Origin: Kiritimatiellia bacterium
GTDB lineage: Bacteria; Verrucomicrobiota; Kiritimatiellia; RFP12; UBA1067
Reading direction: 5' to 3'
DNA: 62,449 nucleotides
Assembly (NCBI GenBank): GCA_028686345.1
Contig: JAQUCE010000016.1
Span: forward strand, 1 to 62,449
The notes below the pieces were generated by a model. That model worked only from the letters and a program-made list of their open reading frames with translations, did not search any database and had not been told where the DNA came from. Of the stretch, positions 15,966 through 24,469 are shown in pieces. The position numbers and the translations under genes were made by a program. Numbering within the stretch: the first letter of the stretch is position 1; the number at the start of each line of letters is the position of its first letter.

Positions 15966-17375
15966 ATGACTAAAACAATGAATCTGACCGCTGCTTTTTT
16001 GAGCATCGGTATGCTGACTGGCGCGCTTGATGTGTCAGCGCAAGACCAACCTGGAACAGGCGTGTCTGTCGTCCCTTCGCAGACGCAGAAGATTGTCTCC
16101 AGTTATGGTCCGATTAATCAGGATATGACCTTCGAGCAAATCAAAGCTGGACGCATGGCCGTCAAGGCCGAACGCGCTAAAGAGCATGATGCCATGCTTA
16201 ACTCCCGCTACGATCTTTCAGTGAAGGTTTCCGACAACATTACTATGTCCGGCGGAAAACCCATCCCGGTTGGGGTGACCGCCAGATTACGGGGCGTTAC
16301 ATGGGAACAGCTTGACAAGCTGACTCCCGAGCAGATCAAAAGCCAGGGACTCTTCCCGTACAAGCCGCTCCCGTTTGCGGACCATGCTGAGGGCGGTATG
16401 CTCTTTCCTGAGATGATCACAAAACTCCTGCCGCGGCTGGTACGTTTTGACTTGGACTTCCGCTTGCCAGAGCATGTTCTGCCTGACCCGGCACCGGCTA
16501 TCTATTTAACCACCCGCCCCGATCTTGGTGACGTGGCTAAGGGAAGGCTGATCACCATTGATAACTATTACGAGATTTTCAATGGGATTGTTAATCCAAA
16601 ACAGCTGGAAGGTCTGCGACTTATGTTGACTCAGTTCCCACAGCAGCAGTTTAACGCGACTGAAGACCGCAGGACAGATCGTCCAAGTTTGGGCGTGACC
16701 TGTTTTGACTGTCATGCCAATGGACATGCCAATGGTGCCAACCATCTGGTAGGCGACATCCGTCCACAGGAGTTTCGCCACCGTATTGAGACCCCCACAT
16801 TGCGCGGTGTCAATGTTCAGCGGTTGTTCGGTTCGCAGCGGGCACTTAAGACGGTGGAGGACTTTGCCGAATTCGAACAGCGGGGTGCCTACTTTGACGG
16901 CGATCACTGCATGGCCGCCAAAAAGGGCGTAAATGTTCTGGAGCGCGGATCACAGGTTCACTTTATGGCTGAATTTATGGCGATCCTGGACTTTCCTCCA
17001 GCACCCAAACTCAATATATATGGCGAGCTTGATAAGGCTAAGGCAACCGAAAGTGAGTTGCGCGGAGAGGTGCTCTTCAATGGCAAGGCCAGATGCAACG
17101 CTTGTCATGCGGCCCCCTATTATACTGATAACAGTATGCACAATCTGAAGGCGGAACGCTTCTATAAGCAGGAGATGGACAATGGCATGATGATGGCCCA
17201 CGATGGCAGCATCAAGACGTTTCCTTTAAGGGGTATCAAAGACTCACCCCCCTATCTGCATGACGGACGCTGCTTGACCTTGGATGACACTGTCGAATAT
17301 TTCAACCTGATTCAGCAGTTGCACCTAAGCCAGACGGAAAAGAAAGACCTTGTCGCTTTTATGCTGTGTCTCTAA
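15966..17375 (+). CDS. Di-haem cytochrome c peroxidase/MauG-like protein
   Basis: A 469-residue exported protein with an N-terminal signal peptide (LTAAFLSIGMLTGALDVSAQ). Two c-type haem sites are visible: CFDCH around residue 242 and CNACH around residue 379. The C-terminus has SPPYLHDGRCLTLDDTVEYF, the family's typical end. Members reduce hydrogen peroxide in the periplasm with electrons from small cytochromes, or act as MauG-type modifying enzymes. AGGAG precedes the ATG. The N-terminal 150 residues are not typical of short CcpA, so this belongs to a longer subgroup. The exact reaction is uncertain. Confidence 0.75.
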   Translation: MTKTMNLTAAFLSIGMLTGALDVSAQDQPGTGVSVVPSQTQKIVSSYGPINQDMTFEQIKAGRMAVKAERAKEHDAMLNSRYDLSVKVSDNITMSGGKPIPVGVTARLRGVTWEQLDKLTPEQIKSQGLFPYKPLPFADHAEGGMLFPEMITKLLPRLVRFDLDFRLPEHVLPDPAPAIYLTTRPDLGDVAKGRLITIDNYYEIFNGIVNPKQLEGLRLMLTQFPQQQFNATEDRRTDRPSLGVTCFDCHANGHANGANHLVGDIRPQEFRHRIETPTLRGVNVQRLFGSQRALKTVEDFAEFEQRGAYFDGDHCMAAKKGVNVLERGSQVHFMAEFMAILDFPPAPKLNIYGELDKAKATESELRGEVLFNGKARCNACHAAPYYTDNSMHNLKAERFYKQEMDNGMMMAHDGSIKTFPLRGIKDSPPYLHDGRCLTLDDTVEYFNLIQQLHLSQTEKKDLVAFMLCL

Positions 17376-17938
17376 AGCAGCTAGTCACCACTACCAAATG
17401 AGGCTATTCAATATGCGAAAGCTATGCGTACTCATTGATAAGTTGATGGTTATGCGCCCGCTGCTTTAGCAACAAACGCTGCGCGTTTGGGGAAATAAAA
17501 TTTGTTGTTTTTAAAGTAGCACAGGCGTCTCGCCTGTGTTGGTCGCGAAATTATTGATAACGACTAGAAAAAACAGTTAATTGTTATTTCCAAAAAGTTG
17601 TTAGTCAAGTGATAACTCGTTGCTCTTACGCATTTGTGTCTGCCGCACAACTTGCAAGCTTCATCATGGTTGAAACTGTAGGGTTGGCTCTGCGAGCCAA
17701 GCAAAGATCATGAAACCCCATGGTGCGCCTTTGACGAATAAACATTCGGTGTACGCAAATTGCTTCCTAGAAGCAACCCTACACCCCATGACGCGTTTTT
17801 CACGAACTAAATCATCACCCTGGTCAAGCTTCATCCGACGATGTTGGTGGACGATTAAGATTGGGATTATGATTTATCATCCTCTAACCTATAACATTTC
17901 CAAAACCGACTCCTCATAAACCACCCCTCGCTATTGCT
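17376..17938. other. Gene-free region with repeats
   Basis: No supported coding. Contains an ACAGGCG-TCT-CGCCTGT hairpin near 17520-17537, a long block (about 17630-17805) homologous to 10741-10960, and a GATGTTGGTGGACGATTAAG stretch near 17838 whose relatives occur at 36382 and 54462. Confidence 0.55.
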
Positions 17939-17981
17939 ATTCCGCAAGGCGGAATTTTATAATTCGGTGTAGCCGAATTAT
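17939..17981. repeat. Two-hairpin element, copy 2
   Basis: ATTCCGC-AAG-GCGGAAT (17939-17955) is followed by a 10-bp ATAATTCGG hairpin (17959-17981). It is the reverse-oriented counterpart of 8620-8662. It ends about 5 bp before a TATACT that could be the -10 of the ATPase gene, so the hairpin may sit in or beside that promoter. Confidence 0.65.
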
Positions 17982-18022
17982 TTATGGTATACTGCTCGCG
18001 CAAAGACAAAGGAGATACGAGC

Positions 18023-20089
18023 ATGAAGGAAGACCCCAAACGCGGCATGGCACTTGAACCAATAAAGGCAACCGACGAAGATGCCGACGCAAAACTGAAC
18101 GACATGATGCGCCGGTTCTGGATCGGTGCGGTGCTAACCCTGCCGGTCTTCATTATCGCGATGGGCGGGCATCTGCTTCCCGGCAACCTGATCGCTAGAG
18201 TGGTTTCTCCCAGCATTTCCAAATGGATCGAATTTGCGCTGACAACGCCGGTGGTCTTATGGGCCGGGCTGCCGTTCTTCAAGCGTGGCTGGAAGTCGGT
18301 GGTCACAGGCAACCTGAACATGTTCACCCTGATCTCTGTTGGCACGGGCACAGCCTATCTGTACAGCGCCATGGCAACACTGTTCCCTGCGATCTTTCCT
18401 GCATCGTTCCGCCACCACGGCGAAGTGGCGCTCTACTTCGAATCCGCCGCCGTGATCATTGTTTTAGTGCTGCTGGGACAGGTGCTGGAGCAGCGCGCCC
18501 GTAGACGCACCAACAGTGCCATCAAAGAGCTGATGGGGCTGGCACCGAAACAGGCACGCGTAGTGCGGAATGGCGAGGAGCTGGACATCCCGCTCGACGA
18601 GGTGCATGAAGGCGATATCCTGCGCGTACGCCCAGGCGAAAAAATACCGGTTGACGGAACAATCACGGAGGGCGGCAGCACGCTCGATGAATCGATGCTG
18701 ACCGGCGAGCCGCTCCCTGTGGATAAGGGAGTCGGCGATAGTGTGACCGGGGCGACAATCAACCAGACAGGTTCATTCCTGATGAAGGCCACCAAGGTAG
18801 GACGCGACACAGTGCTGGCGCAGATTGTGCGCATGGTCGCCGCGGCACAGAGCAGCCGCGCGCCCATTCAACATGTGGCCGACCGCTTTGCCGGTGTTTT
18901 TGTACCAACGATCATTGTCATTGCCCTGCTCACATTTACGACCTGGGCATTGATCGGGCCGGAGCCGCGTCTGGCGTATGCTCTGGTGAATGCCGTCGCT
19001 GTGCTGATCATTACCTGTCCCTGCGCACTGGGGCTGGCAACACCGATGTCGATTATGGTTGGCGTGGGGCGCGGAGCTAAAACCGGTGTACTCATCAAAA
19101 GCGCCGAGGCCTTAGAGATCATGGAAAAAGTCGAAATTATAGTTGTCGATAAGACTGGCACATTAACTAAAGGCAAGCCGTCGTTAACAGAGATTTTCCC
19201 TGTTGCGGGCTTTGAAAAGCATGACCTACTGCGACTGGCAGCATCCGCCGAACAAAACAGTGAGCATCCGCTTGCCACCGCGCTGGTTAATGCTGCCAAA
19301 GAAAAAGGATTCGCGCTGAGCAAATCGTCGAACTTTAACTCGACCACCGGTGGCGGCATCTCCGCCACAGTGGAGGAGCGTGCTGTACTGGTTGGTAAGC
19401 CGGATTTTTTGAAAGCAGCTGGTGTAAAGGGGCTGGATGCCTTGCACGATCAGGCAGACAAGCTGCAGAGCAAAGGGCACACTGTGATCTTTGTCGCGGT
19501 CGACGTTCAGGCCGCCGGTATTCTGGCAGTGTCGGATCCGATCAAATCCGGCACCCCCGAAGCGATCCAAGCTCTGCACAAGCTCGGGCTGAAGATTCAC
19601 ATGCTGACTGGCGACAACGAGCTGACTGCCCGCAGTGTTGCAAGCGATCTCGGTATTGACGAGGTGCGAGCCGGTGTGTCGCCGCAGGACAAACATGATT
19701 ACGTGACAGCACTGCGGGCGGAGCATCACATTGTGGCCATGGCAGGCGACGGTATCAACGATGCGCCAGCGCTGGCCGCGGCGGATGTGGGGATTGCCAT
19801 GGCTACGGGAACCGATGTTGCTATTGAGAGCGCGGGTGTGACCCTTGTTCAGGGCGACCTGCGCGGCATCGTCAAAGCGGTGCATCTCAGCCGCGCTGTG
19901 ATGCGCAATATCCGTCAGAATCTCTTTTTCGCGTTTATCTACAATATCCTCGGCATTCCGATTGCAGCCGGGGTGCTATATCCGGTCTTCGGTTTGCTCT
20001 TAAGCCCCATGGTTGCCGCAGCCGCCATGAGCTTCAGCTCCATCTCAGTTGTGACGAACGCGCTGCGGCTGCGGAATGCCAAGCTGTAG
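18023..20089 (+). CDS. Copper-type P1B ATPase without N-terminal metal-binding domain
   Basis: A 688-residue heavy-metal P-type ATPase. Visible are the actuator motif [10 protein letters not shown], the transmembrane CPC metal site (residues 332-334), the phosphorylated Asp376 in [16 protein letters not shown] (the HP dipeptide of P1B pumps), and [13 protein letters not shown] marks the Cu+/Ag+ class. The usual N-terminal HMA domain (CxxC) is missing and the protein goes directly into membrane helix 1. GGAGATACGAGC precedes ATG 18023, which I prefer over an upstream start. It exports monovalent copper or silver to the periplasm by family. No copper regulator is adjacent. Confidence 0.92.
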   Translation: MKEDPKRGMALEPIKATDEDADAKLNDMMRRFWIGAVLTLPVFIIAMGGHLLPGNLIARVVSPSISKWIEFALTTPVVLWAGLPFFKRGWKSVVTGNLNMFTLISVGTGTAYLYSAMATLFPAIFPASFRHHGEVALYFESAAVIIVLVLLGQVLEQRARRRTNSAIKELMGLAPKQARVVRNGEELDIPLDEVHEGDILRVRPGEKIPVDGTITEGGSTLDESMLTGEPLPVDKGVGDSVTGATINQTGSFLMKATKVGRDTVLAQIVRMVAAAQSSRAPIQHVADRFAGVFVPTIIVIALLTFTTWALIGPEPRLAYALVNAVAVLIITCPCALGLATPMSIMVGVGRGAKTGVLIKSAEALEIMEKVEIIVVDKTGTLTKGKPSLTEIFPVAGFEKHDLLRLAASAEQNSEHPLATALVNAAKEKGFALSKSSNFNSTTGGGISATVEERAVLVGKPDFLKAAGVKGLDALHDQADKLQSKGHTVIFVAVDVQAAGILAVSDPIKSGTPEAIQALHKLGLKIHMLTGDNELTARSVASDLGIDEVRAGVSPQDKHDYVTALRAEHHIVAMAGDGINDAPALAAADVGIAMATGTDVAIESAGVTLVQGDLRGIVKAVHLSRAVMRNIRQNLFFAFIYNILGIPIAAGVLYPVFGLLLSPMVAAAAMSFSSISVVTNALRLRNAKL

Positions 20090-20139
20090 GTTAAACTAAG
20101 GCAGCAGAAAGACACCTGCCAGCGGTTCCCTGTTTTTTC

Positions 20140-20284
20140 GGGCGCATCTGCGAATCGGTGCATATTACCGGATAACATTCAAAATCATTGTTGTCCACCG
20201 CATAGCGGAGGACATACTTATATTGTAAATAAAGTAAATCCGCCGTTATATGGTGGATTATTGCACCGATTCGCAGGTGCGCCC
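20140..20284. repeat. 145-bp element with 23-bp terminal inverted repeats
   Basis: Positions 20140-20162 and 20262-20284 are inverted repeats of 23 bp with one mismatch (core GCGAATCGGTGCA). Inside are TCCACCGCATAGCGGAGGA and TCCGCCGTTATATGGTGGA, relatives of the CCGCATAGCGG family. It looks like a small MITE or structured spacer between the ATPase and the TetR gene. There is no ORF inside. Confidence 0.65.
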
Positions 20285-20311
20285 TTTTTTTTCGGTGTCC
20301 TTCTTTTTCTG

Positions 20312-20340
20312 TTGACAACCATCGTCCATATACCTACCAT
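20312..20340 (+). promoter_or_regulatory. Promoter of the TetR-export operon
   Basis: TTGACA (20312-20317), a 17-bp spacer and TACCAT (20335-20340). The -10 overlaps TACCATTCGGTA, an imperfect palindrome that would suit autoregulation by the TetR protein. If this promoter is real, translation of the regulator must begin downstream of or at this site. Confidence 0.45.
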
Positions 20341-20995
20341 TCGGTACATAGCAACAAAAGTATCAAAGCAGACTCGTGAAGACATTTTGAAGGTCGCCGT
20401 CACGCAGTTCGCAAGGTCGGGATACGCAGGCGCATCCGTGCAGAGTATTGTCTCGGCGGCGCATATTGCAAAACCAACTCTATACTATTACTTCGGCAGC
20501 AAGCAGGGCCTCTACCGGGAGGTCGTACATAGGGCTAATGACGAGTGTTACCGGCTAATGAAAGAAGCCTCGGAGCGATCCGAAGATGTGGAGACGCAGT
20601 TAGTGGATATCCTCGCAGCCTTGTTCGCGTTCACGATCGACAATCGGGAGCGCACTCGCATCGTCTTTTCGGCGGCTTTTGTACCGCTAGCCGAAGCGGA
20701 ACCCGATCCGGAGAGCGATGAGCAGGGGCTGCGCAACTTTATGCTTGTGCATGACATCATTCAGAACGGCATCAAGCAGGGCGTGCTCAACGCCAAGTAC
20801 ACGGCCATGGATCTGACACGACGCGTCTATGGTGTGCTGACCTTCGAGATCATGGTTGCCACGCTGCATGAGACCGAAAACCCGTCGCGCGAGGATGCGG
20901 AGAATATAGTCGCCGTATTCATGCACGGGGCTGCCAATCGAAAAGTTTGCCGAACAACAGGCAATCACAGCCAAGCATGCGGAAGCACACCATGA
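20312..20995 (+). CDS. TetR/AcrR-family transcriptional regulator
   Basis: The N-terminal helix-turn-helix is clear: REDILKVAVTQFARSGY, then VQSIVSAAHIAKPTLYYYFG and SKQGLYREVV, followed by an all-helical ligand domain of about 150 residues. The start is unclear. An open frame extends back to TTG 20261 through repeat DNA, another in-frame TTG is at 20312 (within the putative -35), and the domain itself begins near 20360. Its TGA overlaps the ATG of the outer-membrane gene (ATGA), so it is first in the export operon and most likely represses it. The inducer is unknown. Confidence 0.82.
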   Translation: MTTIVHIPTIRYIATKVSKQTREDILKVAVTQFARSGYAGASVQSIVSAAHIAKPTLYYYFGSKQGLYREVVHRANDECYRLMKEASERSEDVETQLVDILAALFAFTIDNRERTRIVFSAAFVPLAEAEPDPESDEQGLRNFMLVHDIIQNGIKQGVLNAKYTAMDLTRRVYGVLTFEIMVATLHETENPSREDAENIVAVFMHGAANRKVCRTTGNHSQACGSTP

Positions 20996-22131
20996 GACAC
21001 ACGGTGCCAACTCTTGTCAGTACCATAATTCTTCATGTGTGGGCGGGCGTGCAAGCGGCTGACGTTGGCTTTCGGGGGCAGCTTTCTTCATGGGCGACGA
21101 TGACCGATGGCAATCCGGCAGCGCAGGTTGGACTGCGCTATATTCCCGAACTTTCGGCCTCGACCCGCCTGTCTGATACGTGGGAACTGAGCGGTGAAGC
21201 GGCGGTGGATGCCAACCTGTACCGCTGGATTGATTCCGCGGACGACATCAGCGGGGAGGAGTCCGTGGATTGGTATCGCCTGTGGCTGCGTCTTTCTTCG
21301 CCGCAATTTGAAACGCGTGTTGGGCTACAGAAAATCAGCTTTGGATCGGCATCACTGTTGCGCCCCCTGATGTGGTTCGACACGCTGGATCCGCGCGATC
21401 CGCTGCAACTGACCGACGGGGTATACGGGGTGCTGAACCGCTATACATTCCAGAACAACGTCAATATCTGGCTGTGGGGACTCTATGACAACGATGAGTT
21501 GCGCGGCTGGGATACGCTACCGAGTGACAATCATACACCTGAATGGGGCGGACGTATTCAGACGCCGGCAGGGCCGGGTGAGGCTGGGCTTTCGGTTCAT
21601 CACCGGCAGGTGGATCCAGACGCAACCCCGTTCGGTGCCGCGTATCCGGGGCAGGGTGAATTTGCAGAAGACCGGATCGGACTCGACGGCAAGTGGGATG
21701 TCGGTGTCGGGCTGTGGTTCGAGGGCGTGATGACACGCCAGGCACTGGATCATCCGCTGGCGCGTTACCGCAAACAACTGACGGTGGGGTCGGACTACAC
21801 CTTTGATGTCGGCAGCGGCTTGCACCTGCTCGGCGAGCAGTATGTCAGTCACACGACGGATGAGCTTGCGGGCTTAGGCGACTATTACCCGATCACGGCC
21901 TTTTCCTGCGATTATCCCCTGTCGCTGTTCGACACGTTGGCTGCCTATACCTATTACGACTGGGATGGAAACACCTGGTCCCCCTCACTGGAATGGCGGC
22001 GCATCTATGACCGCTGGCAAATCAACGTCAGCGTGTTTCATACCATCGGGGAATCGCAGGCCGATTTATACGGAAACAGCGCCGCTATGTCCGGCACTGG
22101 TGTGCGCTTGATGCTGATTTTCAATCACTAG
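20992..22131 (+). CDS. Outer-membrane beta-barrel protein
   Basis: A 379-residue protein with a signal peptide (MRHTVPTLVSTIILHVWAGV, cleaved near AQAAD-type VQAAD) and alternating strands rich in Trp, Tyr and Phe throughout, ending in an aromatic-containing strand (VRLMLIFNH). This is the plan of a 14-18-stranded barrel, broadly like DUF1302/alginate-export proteins. No lipobox. ATG 20992 overlaps the tetR stop, implying coupled translation. Next come an ABC ATPase, two permeases and a LolA-like protein, so it may be the outer-membrane exit or receptor of the same system. Confidence 0.7.
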   Translation: MRHTVPTLVSTIILHVWAGVQAADVGFRGQLSSWATMTDGNPAAQVGLRYIPELSASTRLSDTWELSGEAAVDANLYRWIDSADDISGEESVDWYRLWLRLSSPQFETRVGLQKISFGSASLLRPLMWFDTLDPRDPLQLTDGVYGVLNRYTFQNNVNIWLWGLYDNDELRGWDTLPSDNHTPEWGGRIQTPAGPGEAGLSVHHRQVDPDATPFGAAYPGQGEFAEDRIGLDGKWDVGVGLWFEGVMTRQALDHPLARYRKQLTVGSDYTFDVGSGLHLLGEQYVSHTTDELAGLGDYYPITAFSCDYPLSLFDTLAAYTYYDWDGNTWSPSLEWRRIYDRWQINVSVFHTIGESQADLYGNSAAMSGTGVRLMLIFNH

Positions 22132-22162
22132 TTTTTCGGACTTCTACGAAGTTCTAAAAACT
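22130..22162 (+). promoter_or_regulatory. Hairpin between barrel gene and ABC ATPase
   Basis: AGTTTTT (22130-22136) pairs with AAAAACT (22156-22162) and ACTTC with GAAGT around loop TAC, separated by a 3x3 internal loop. It begins at the stop codon of the barrel gene. It could be a weak attenuator or an mRNA processing/stability site that lets the two parts of the operon be expressed at different levels. Confidence 0.4.
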
Positions 22163-22176
22163 GCTAGGAGATACAA

Positions 22177-22896
22177 ATGGATAAACAAATCATTGTACAA
22201 ACCAAAAGGCTGACCAAACACTTCCCGGTGGGCGGTGGACAGTTTACCGCCTTGCGCGACATTAACCTGACCTTTAGCAAGGGGGAGTTCACCGGCGTGG
22301 TGGGACCAAGCGGCTCCGGTAAAACGACCTTGCTCAATATTATCGGCTCGCTGGATGCGCCATCAGAAGGCAGCGTCACCGTGCTGGGAAAACCGGTGGA
22401 GGCGCTGACACATAAGCAGGCGGCCGACCTGCGTTGTCGCCACCTGGGTTTTATTTTTCAGACCTACAACCTGCTGCCGGTCTACACGGTTTATGAGAAC
22501 GTCGAGTTCCCCCTGCTGCTGCTGGATCTTTCCGCGAAAGAGCGCGAAGAGGCCGTTCTGCAGGCCGTCGAATCTGTTGGGCTGATGCCTAAGCTGAAAT
22601 CCCGCCCCGCACAGCTCTCCGGCGGTGAATGCCAGCGCGTGGCCATTGCCCGCGCGATGGTCAAAAAGCCGGCGATCGTACTGGCCGATGAACCCACCGC
22701 CAACCTTGATGCCGAAAATTCGCATCACATTCTCCAGACCATGGAAAAACTCAACACAAAGTTCCAGACCACCTTCATCTTCTCCACGCACGATGACAAA
22801 GTGATCCAGTACCTGCGCCGTAAAATCACCCTCGAAGATGGCGAGGTAGCCGAAGATCAGGAGGCAGGGATCAGGGATCAGGAAGAGGAAGGATGA
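22177..22896 (+). CDS. ABC transporter ATPase, LolD/MacB type
   Basis: A 239-residue ATPase with Walker A GPSGSGKTT, Q-loop FQTYNLLPVYT, signature LSGGECQRVAIARAM, Walker B IVLADEPTANLD and a switch histidine in FSTHD. The sequence is closest in style to LolD/MacB ATPases, which power FtsX-type permeases in lipoprotein release or macrolide/toxin extrusion. AGGAG precedes the ATG. The last 14 codons are encoded by CAGG-type heptamer repeats (22855-22882), giving an acidic tail not expected of the family; normal homology ends at EDGEVAED. The permeases follow after an intervening cassette. Confidence 0.9.
   Translation: MDKQIIVQTKRLTKHFPVGGGQFTALRDINLTFSKGEFTGVVGPSGSGKTTLLNIIGSLDAPSEGSVTVLGKPVEALTHKQAADLRCRHLGFIFQTYNLLPVYTVYENVEFPLLLLDLSAKEREEAVLQAVESVGLMPKLKSRPAQLSGGECQRVAIARAMVKKPAIVLADEPTANLDAENSHHILQTMEKLNTKFQTTFIFSTHDDKVIQYLRRKITLEDGEVAEDQEAGIRDQEEEG
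22855..22882 (+). repeat. Heptamer array, left flank of the IVP-like cassette
   Basis: Four 7-base units in a row: GATCAGG, AGGCAGG, GATCAGG, GATCAGG. They are translated as the C-terminal tail of the ABC ATPase. The array at 23266-23291 has the same consensus on the opposite strand. Confidence 0.75.
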
Positions 22897-22900
22897 TGTG

Positions 22901-23284
22901 ATGGGTGCTCAGAGTGTTAAGGAGTTGACGGTGTACAAGAAGTCTTATCAGCAGGCCATGGACTTCTTCGAGGTGAGCAAGCGTTGCCCAGCTGAAGAAC
23001 GGTATGCGTTGACTAGTCAGGGACGACGCTCGTCACGTTCGGTACCAATGAACCTAAGGGAGGCATGGGCCAAGCGCCGATATGCGGCTCATTTTGTGAG
23101 TAAATTGACTGATTGCGATGGAGAGAACTCCGAGACGGATACCTCGCTGGAGTTCGCTCGCGACTGCGGATACATCACCACTGCTGAGCATACTGAAATG
23201 ACCGCACTTAACCATGAAATAGGAAAGATGCTCGGAGCCATGATCAAGAGTCCTGAGAAGTTCCCCCTGACTCCTGACTCCTGA
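22901..23284 (+). CDS. 23S rRNA IVP/four-helix-bundle family protein
   Basis: A 127-residue protein of the four-helix-bundle family named after proteins encoded in 23S rRNA intervening sequences (related to bAvd of diversity-generating retroelements). Diagnostic features are VYKKSYQQAMDFFEVSKRCP, EERYALTSQGRRSSRSVPMN, EFARDCGYIT and a final helix IGKMLGAMIKSPE. Biochemical function in the family is unknown; bAvd binds nucleic acid and reverse transcriptase. It interrupts an ABC operon and is bracketed by inverted heptamer arrays; its last codons and stop lie inside the right array. There is no reverse transcriptase or variable repeat nearby, so it is not part of a visible retroelement. Confidence 0.85.
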   Translation: MGAQSVKELTVYKKSYQQAMDFFEVSKRCPAEERYALTSQGRRSSRSVPMNLREAWAKRRYAAHFVSKLTDCDGENSETDTSLEFARDCGYITTAEHTEMTALNHEIGKMLGAMIKSPEKFPLTPDS

Positions 23285-23291
23285 CTCCTGA
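23266..23291 (-). repeat. Heptamer array, right flank of the IVP-like cassette
   Basis: Three copies of CCTGACT and a partial fourth. On the minus strand this reads AGTCAGG, matching the RRKCAGG consensus of the left array in inverted orientation. It encodes the last codons (PLTPDS) and stop of the IVP-like gene, 14 bp before the permease start. Confidence 0.75.
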
Positions 23292-23305
23292 ATGAAAGGA
23301 ACACC

Positions 23306-24469
23306 ATGATACTCTCACTCAAGCTTGCTTATCGCAACCTGATTGGTGCCGGTCTGCGCACTTGGCTCAGCGTGATCGTGCTGTCGATGTCCTACGTTGT
23401 CATCATCTGGATGCAGGGCTTTCTTGAAGGCTGGAACCAGCAGGCAAGGCGCGACACCATTGAGCAGGAGATCGGCGGCGGGCAGTACTGGCACGCGCAT
23501 TACGATCCGTACGATTCGCTTACGCTGAAGGAGAGCCACGCTCCGGCTCCCGCCGTCCTTCAGTCTGAAAATACCGCGCCGATCCTGATTGCGCAGGCGA
23601 CCATCTACCCGCAGGGCCGCATGCAGAGCGTCGTCTTGAAGGGAATCGACCCGGCGCAAAGTGTGCTGGCTTTGCTGACCTCCGCACTGGCGAAAAAAGG
23701 CGCGTACCTCCCGGTGTTGCTCGGCGAGCGTGCAGCCAAAAGCGCGAACCTGCGGGTGGGTGATCAGGTCACGGTTCGCTGGCGCGATGCGCACGGAACC
23801 TACGACGCCCGCGAAGCGCAGGTCGTGCATATTATGGATACCGACGTGCCGACCGTGGATGCCGGCACCTTCTGGGTTCCGCTTGAAGATCTCCGCTCGA
23901 TGCTGCAGATGCCCCGCGAGGCAACCCTGCTGGTTGTCGACGAAACCTTTAATGATCCCCCGTCTCTCACTGGCTGGGTGTTCCGGGATCAAACCTTCCT
24001 GCTCGAGGATTTCACCAGCATGATGAAAATGGAGCGCGTCAGCAGTGCCATCATGTATACGATCCTGCTCGCACTCGCACTGCTGGCGATTTTCGATACG
24101 CAGGTGCTCTCAATCTTCCGTCGCCGCCGCGAGATCGGCACGCTCATCGCGCTGGGCATGACGCGCGGCGGCGTGATTCGGCTCTTCACCATTGAAGGTG
24201 CCTTACACGGGGTGCTGGCTGTGGGCGTTGCTGCGCTCTACGGTGTTCCGCTGCTGATCTGGCAGGCGCACGTCGGCCTTTCCATGCCCGAGGTCGTCGA
24301 CAACTACGGCATGGCGATCGCCAGTACCATCTATCCGGCCTACAGCGTCCGGCTCGTCGTCGGCACCGTGCTACTGGTGATGGCCGCCGTGACCTTGATC
24401 AGCTATCTGCCGACACGGCGGATTGCCCGTCTTAACCCAACCGATGCCATCCGGGGGAAACTATCATGA
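23306..24469 (+). CDS. FtsX/MacB-like ABC permease 1
   Basis: A 387-residue membrane protein with the LolC/LolE/MacB plan: one N-terminal membrane helix (about residues 17-40), a periplasmic domain of about 200 residues, then three helices at the C-terminus, including FRRRREIGTLIALGMTRGGV, the coupling motif that contacts the ATPase. AAAGGA precedes ATG 23306. It overlaps the second permease by 4 bp (ATGA). Together with the LolD-like ATPase and the LolA-like protein it suggests transfer of a lipid-linked or hydrophobic cargo from inner to outer membrane. Confidence 0.88.
   Translation: MILSLKLAYRNLIGAGLRTWLSVIVLSMSYVVIIWMQGFLEGWNQQARRDTIEQEIGGGQYWHAHYDPYDSLTLKESHAPAPAVLQSENTAPILIAQATIYPQGRMQSVVLKGIDPAQSVLALLTSALAKKGAYLPVLLGERAAKSANLRVGDQVTVRWRDAHGTYDAREAQVVHIMDTDVPTVDAGTFWVPLEDLRSMLQMPREATLLVVDETFNDPPSLTGWVFRDQTFLLEDFTSMMKMERVSSAIMYTILLALALLAIFDTQVLSIFRRRREIGTLIALGMTRGGVIRLFTIEGALHGVLAVGVAALYGVPLLIWQAHVGLSMPEVVDNYGMAIASTIYPAYSVRLVVGTVLLVMAAVTLISYLPTRRIARLNPTDAIRGKLS

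Noticed and set aside
22855..23291. Diversity-generating retroelement around the IVP/bAvd-like gene
   Set aside because: There is no reverse transcriptase, template repeat or variable C-type lectin gene nearby; only the accessory-like fold is shared.
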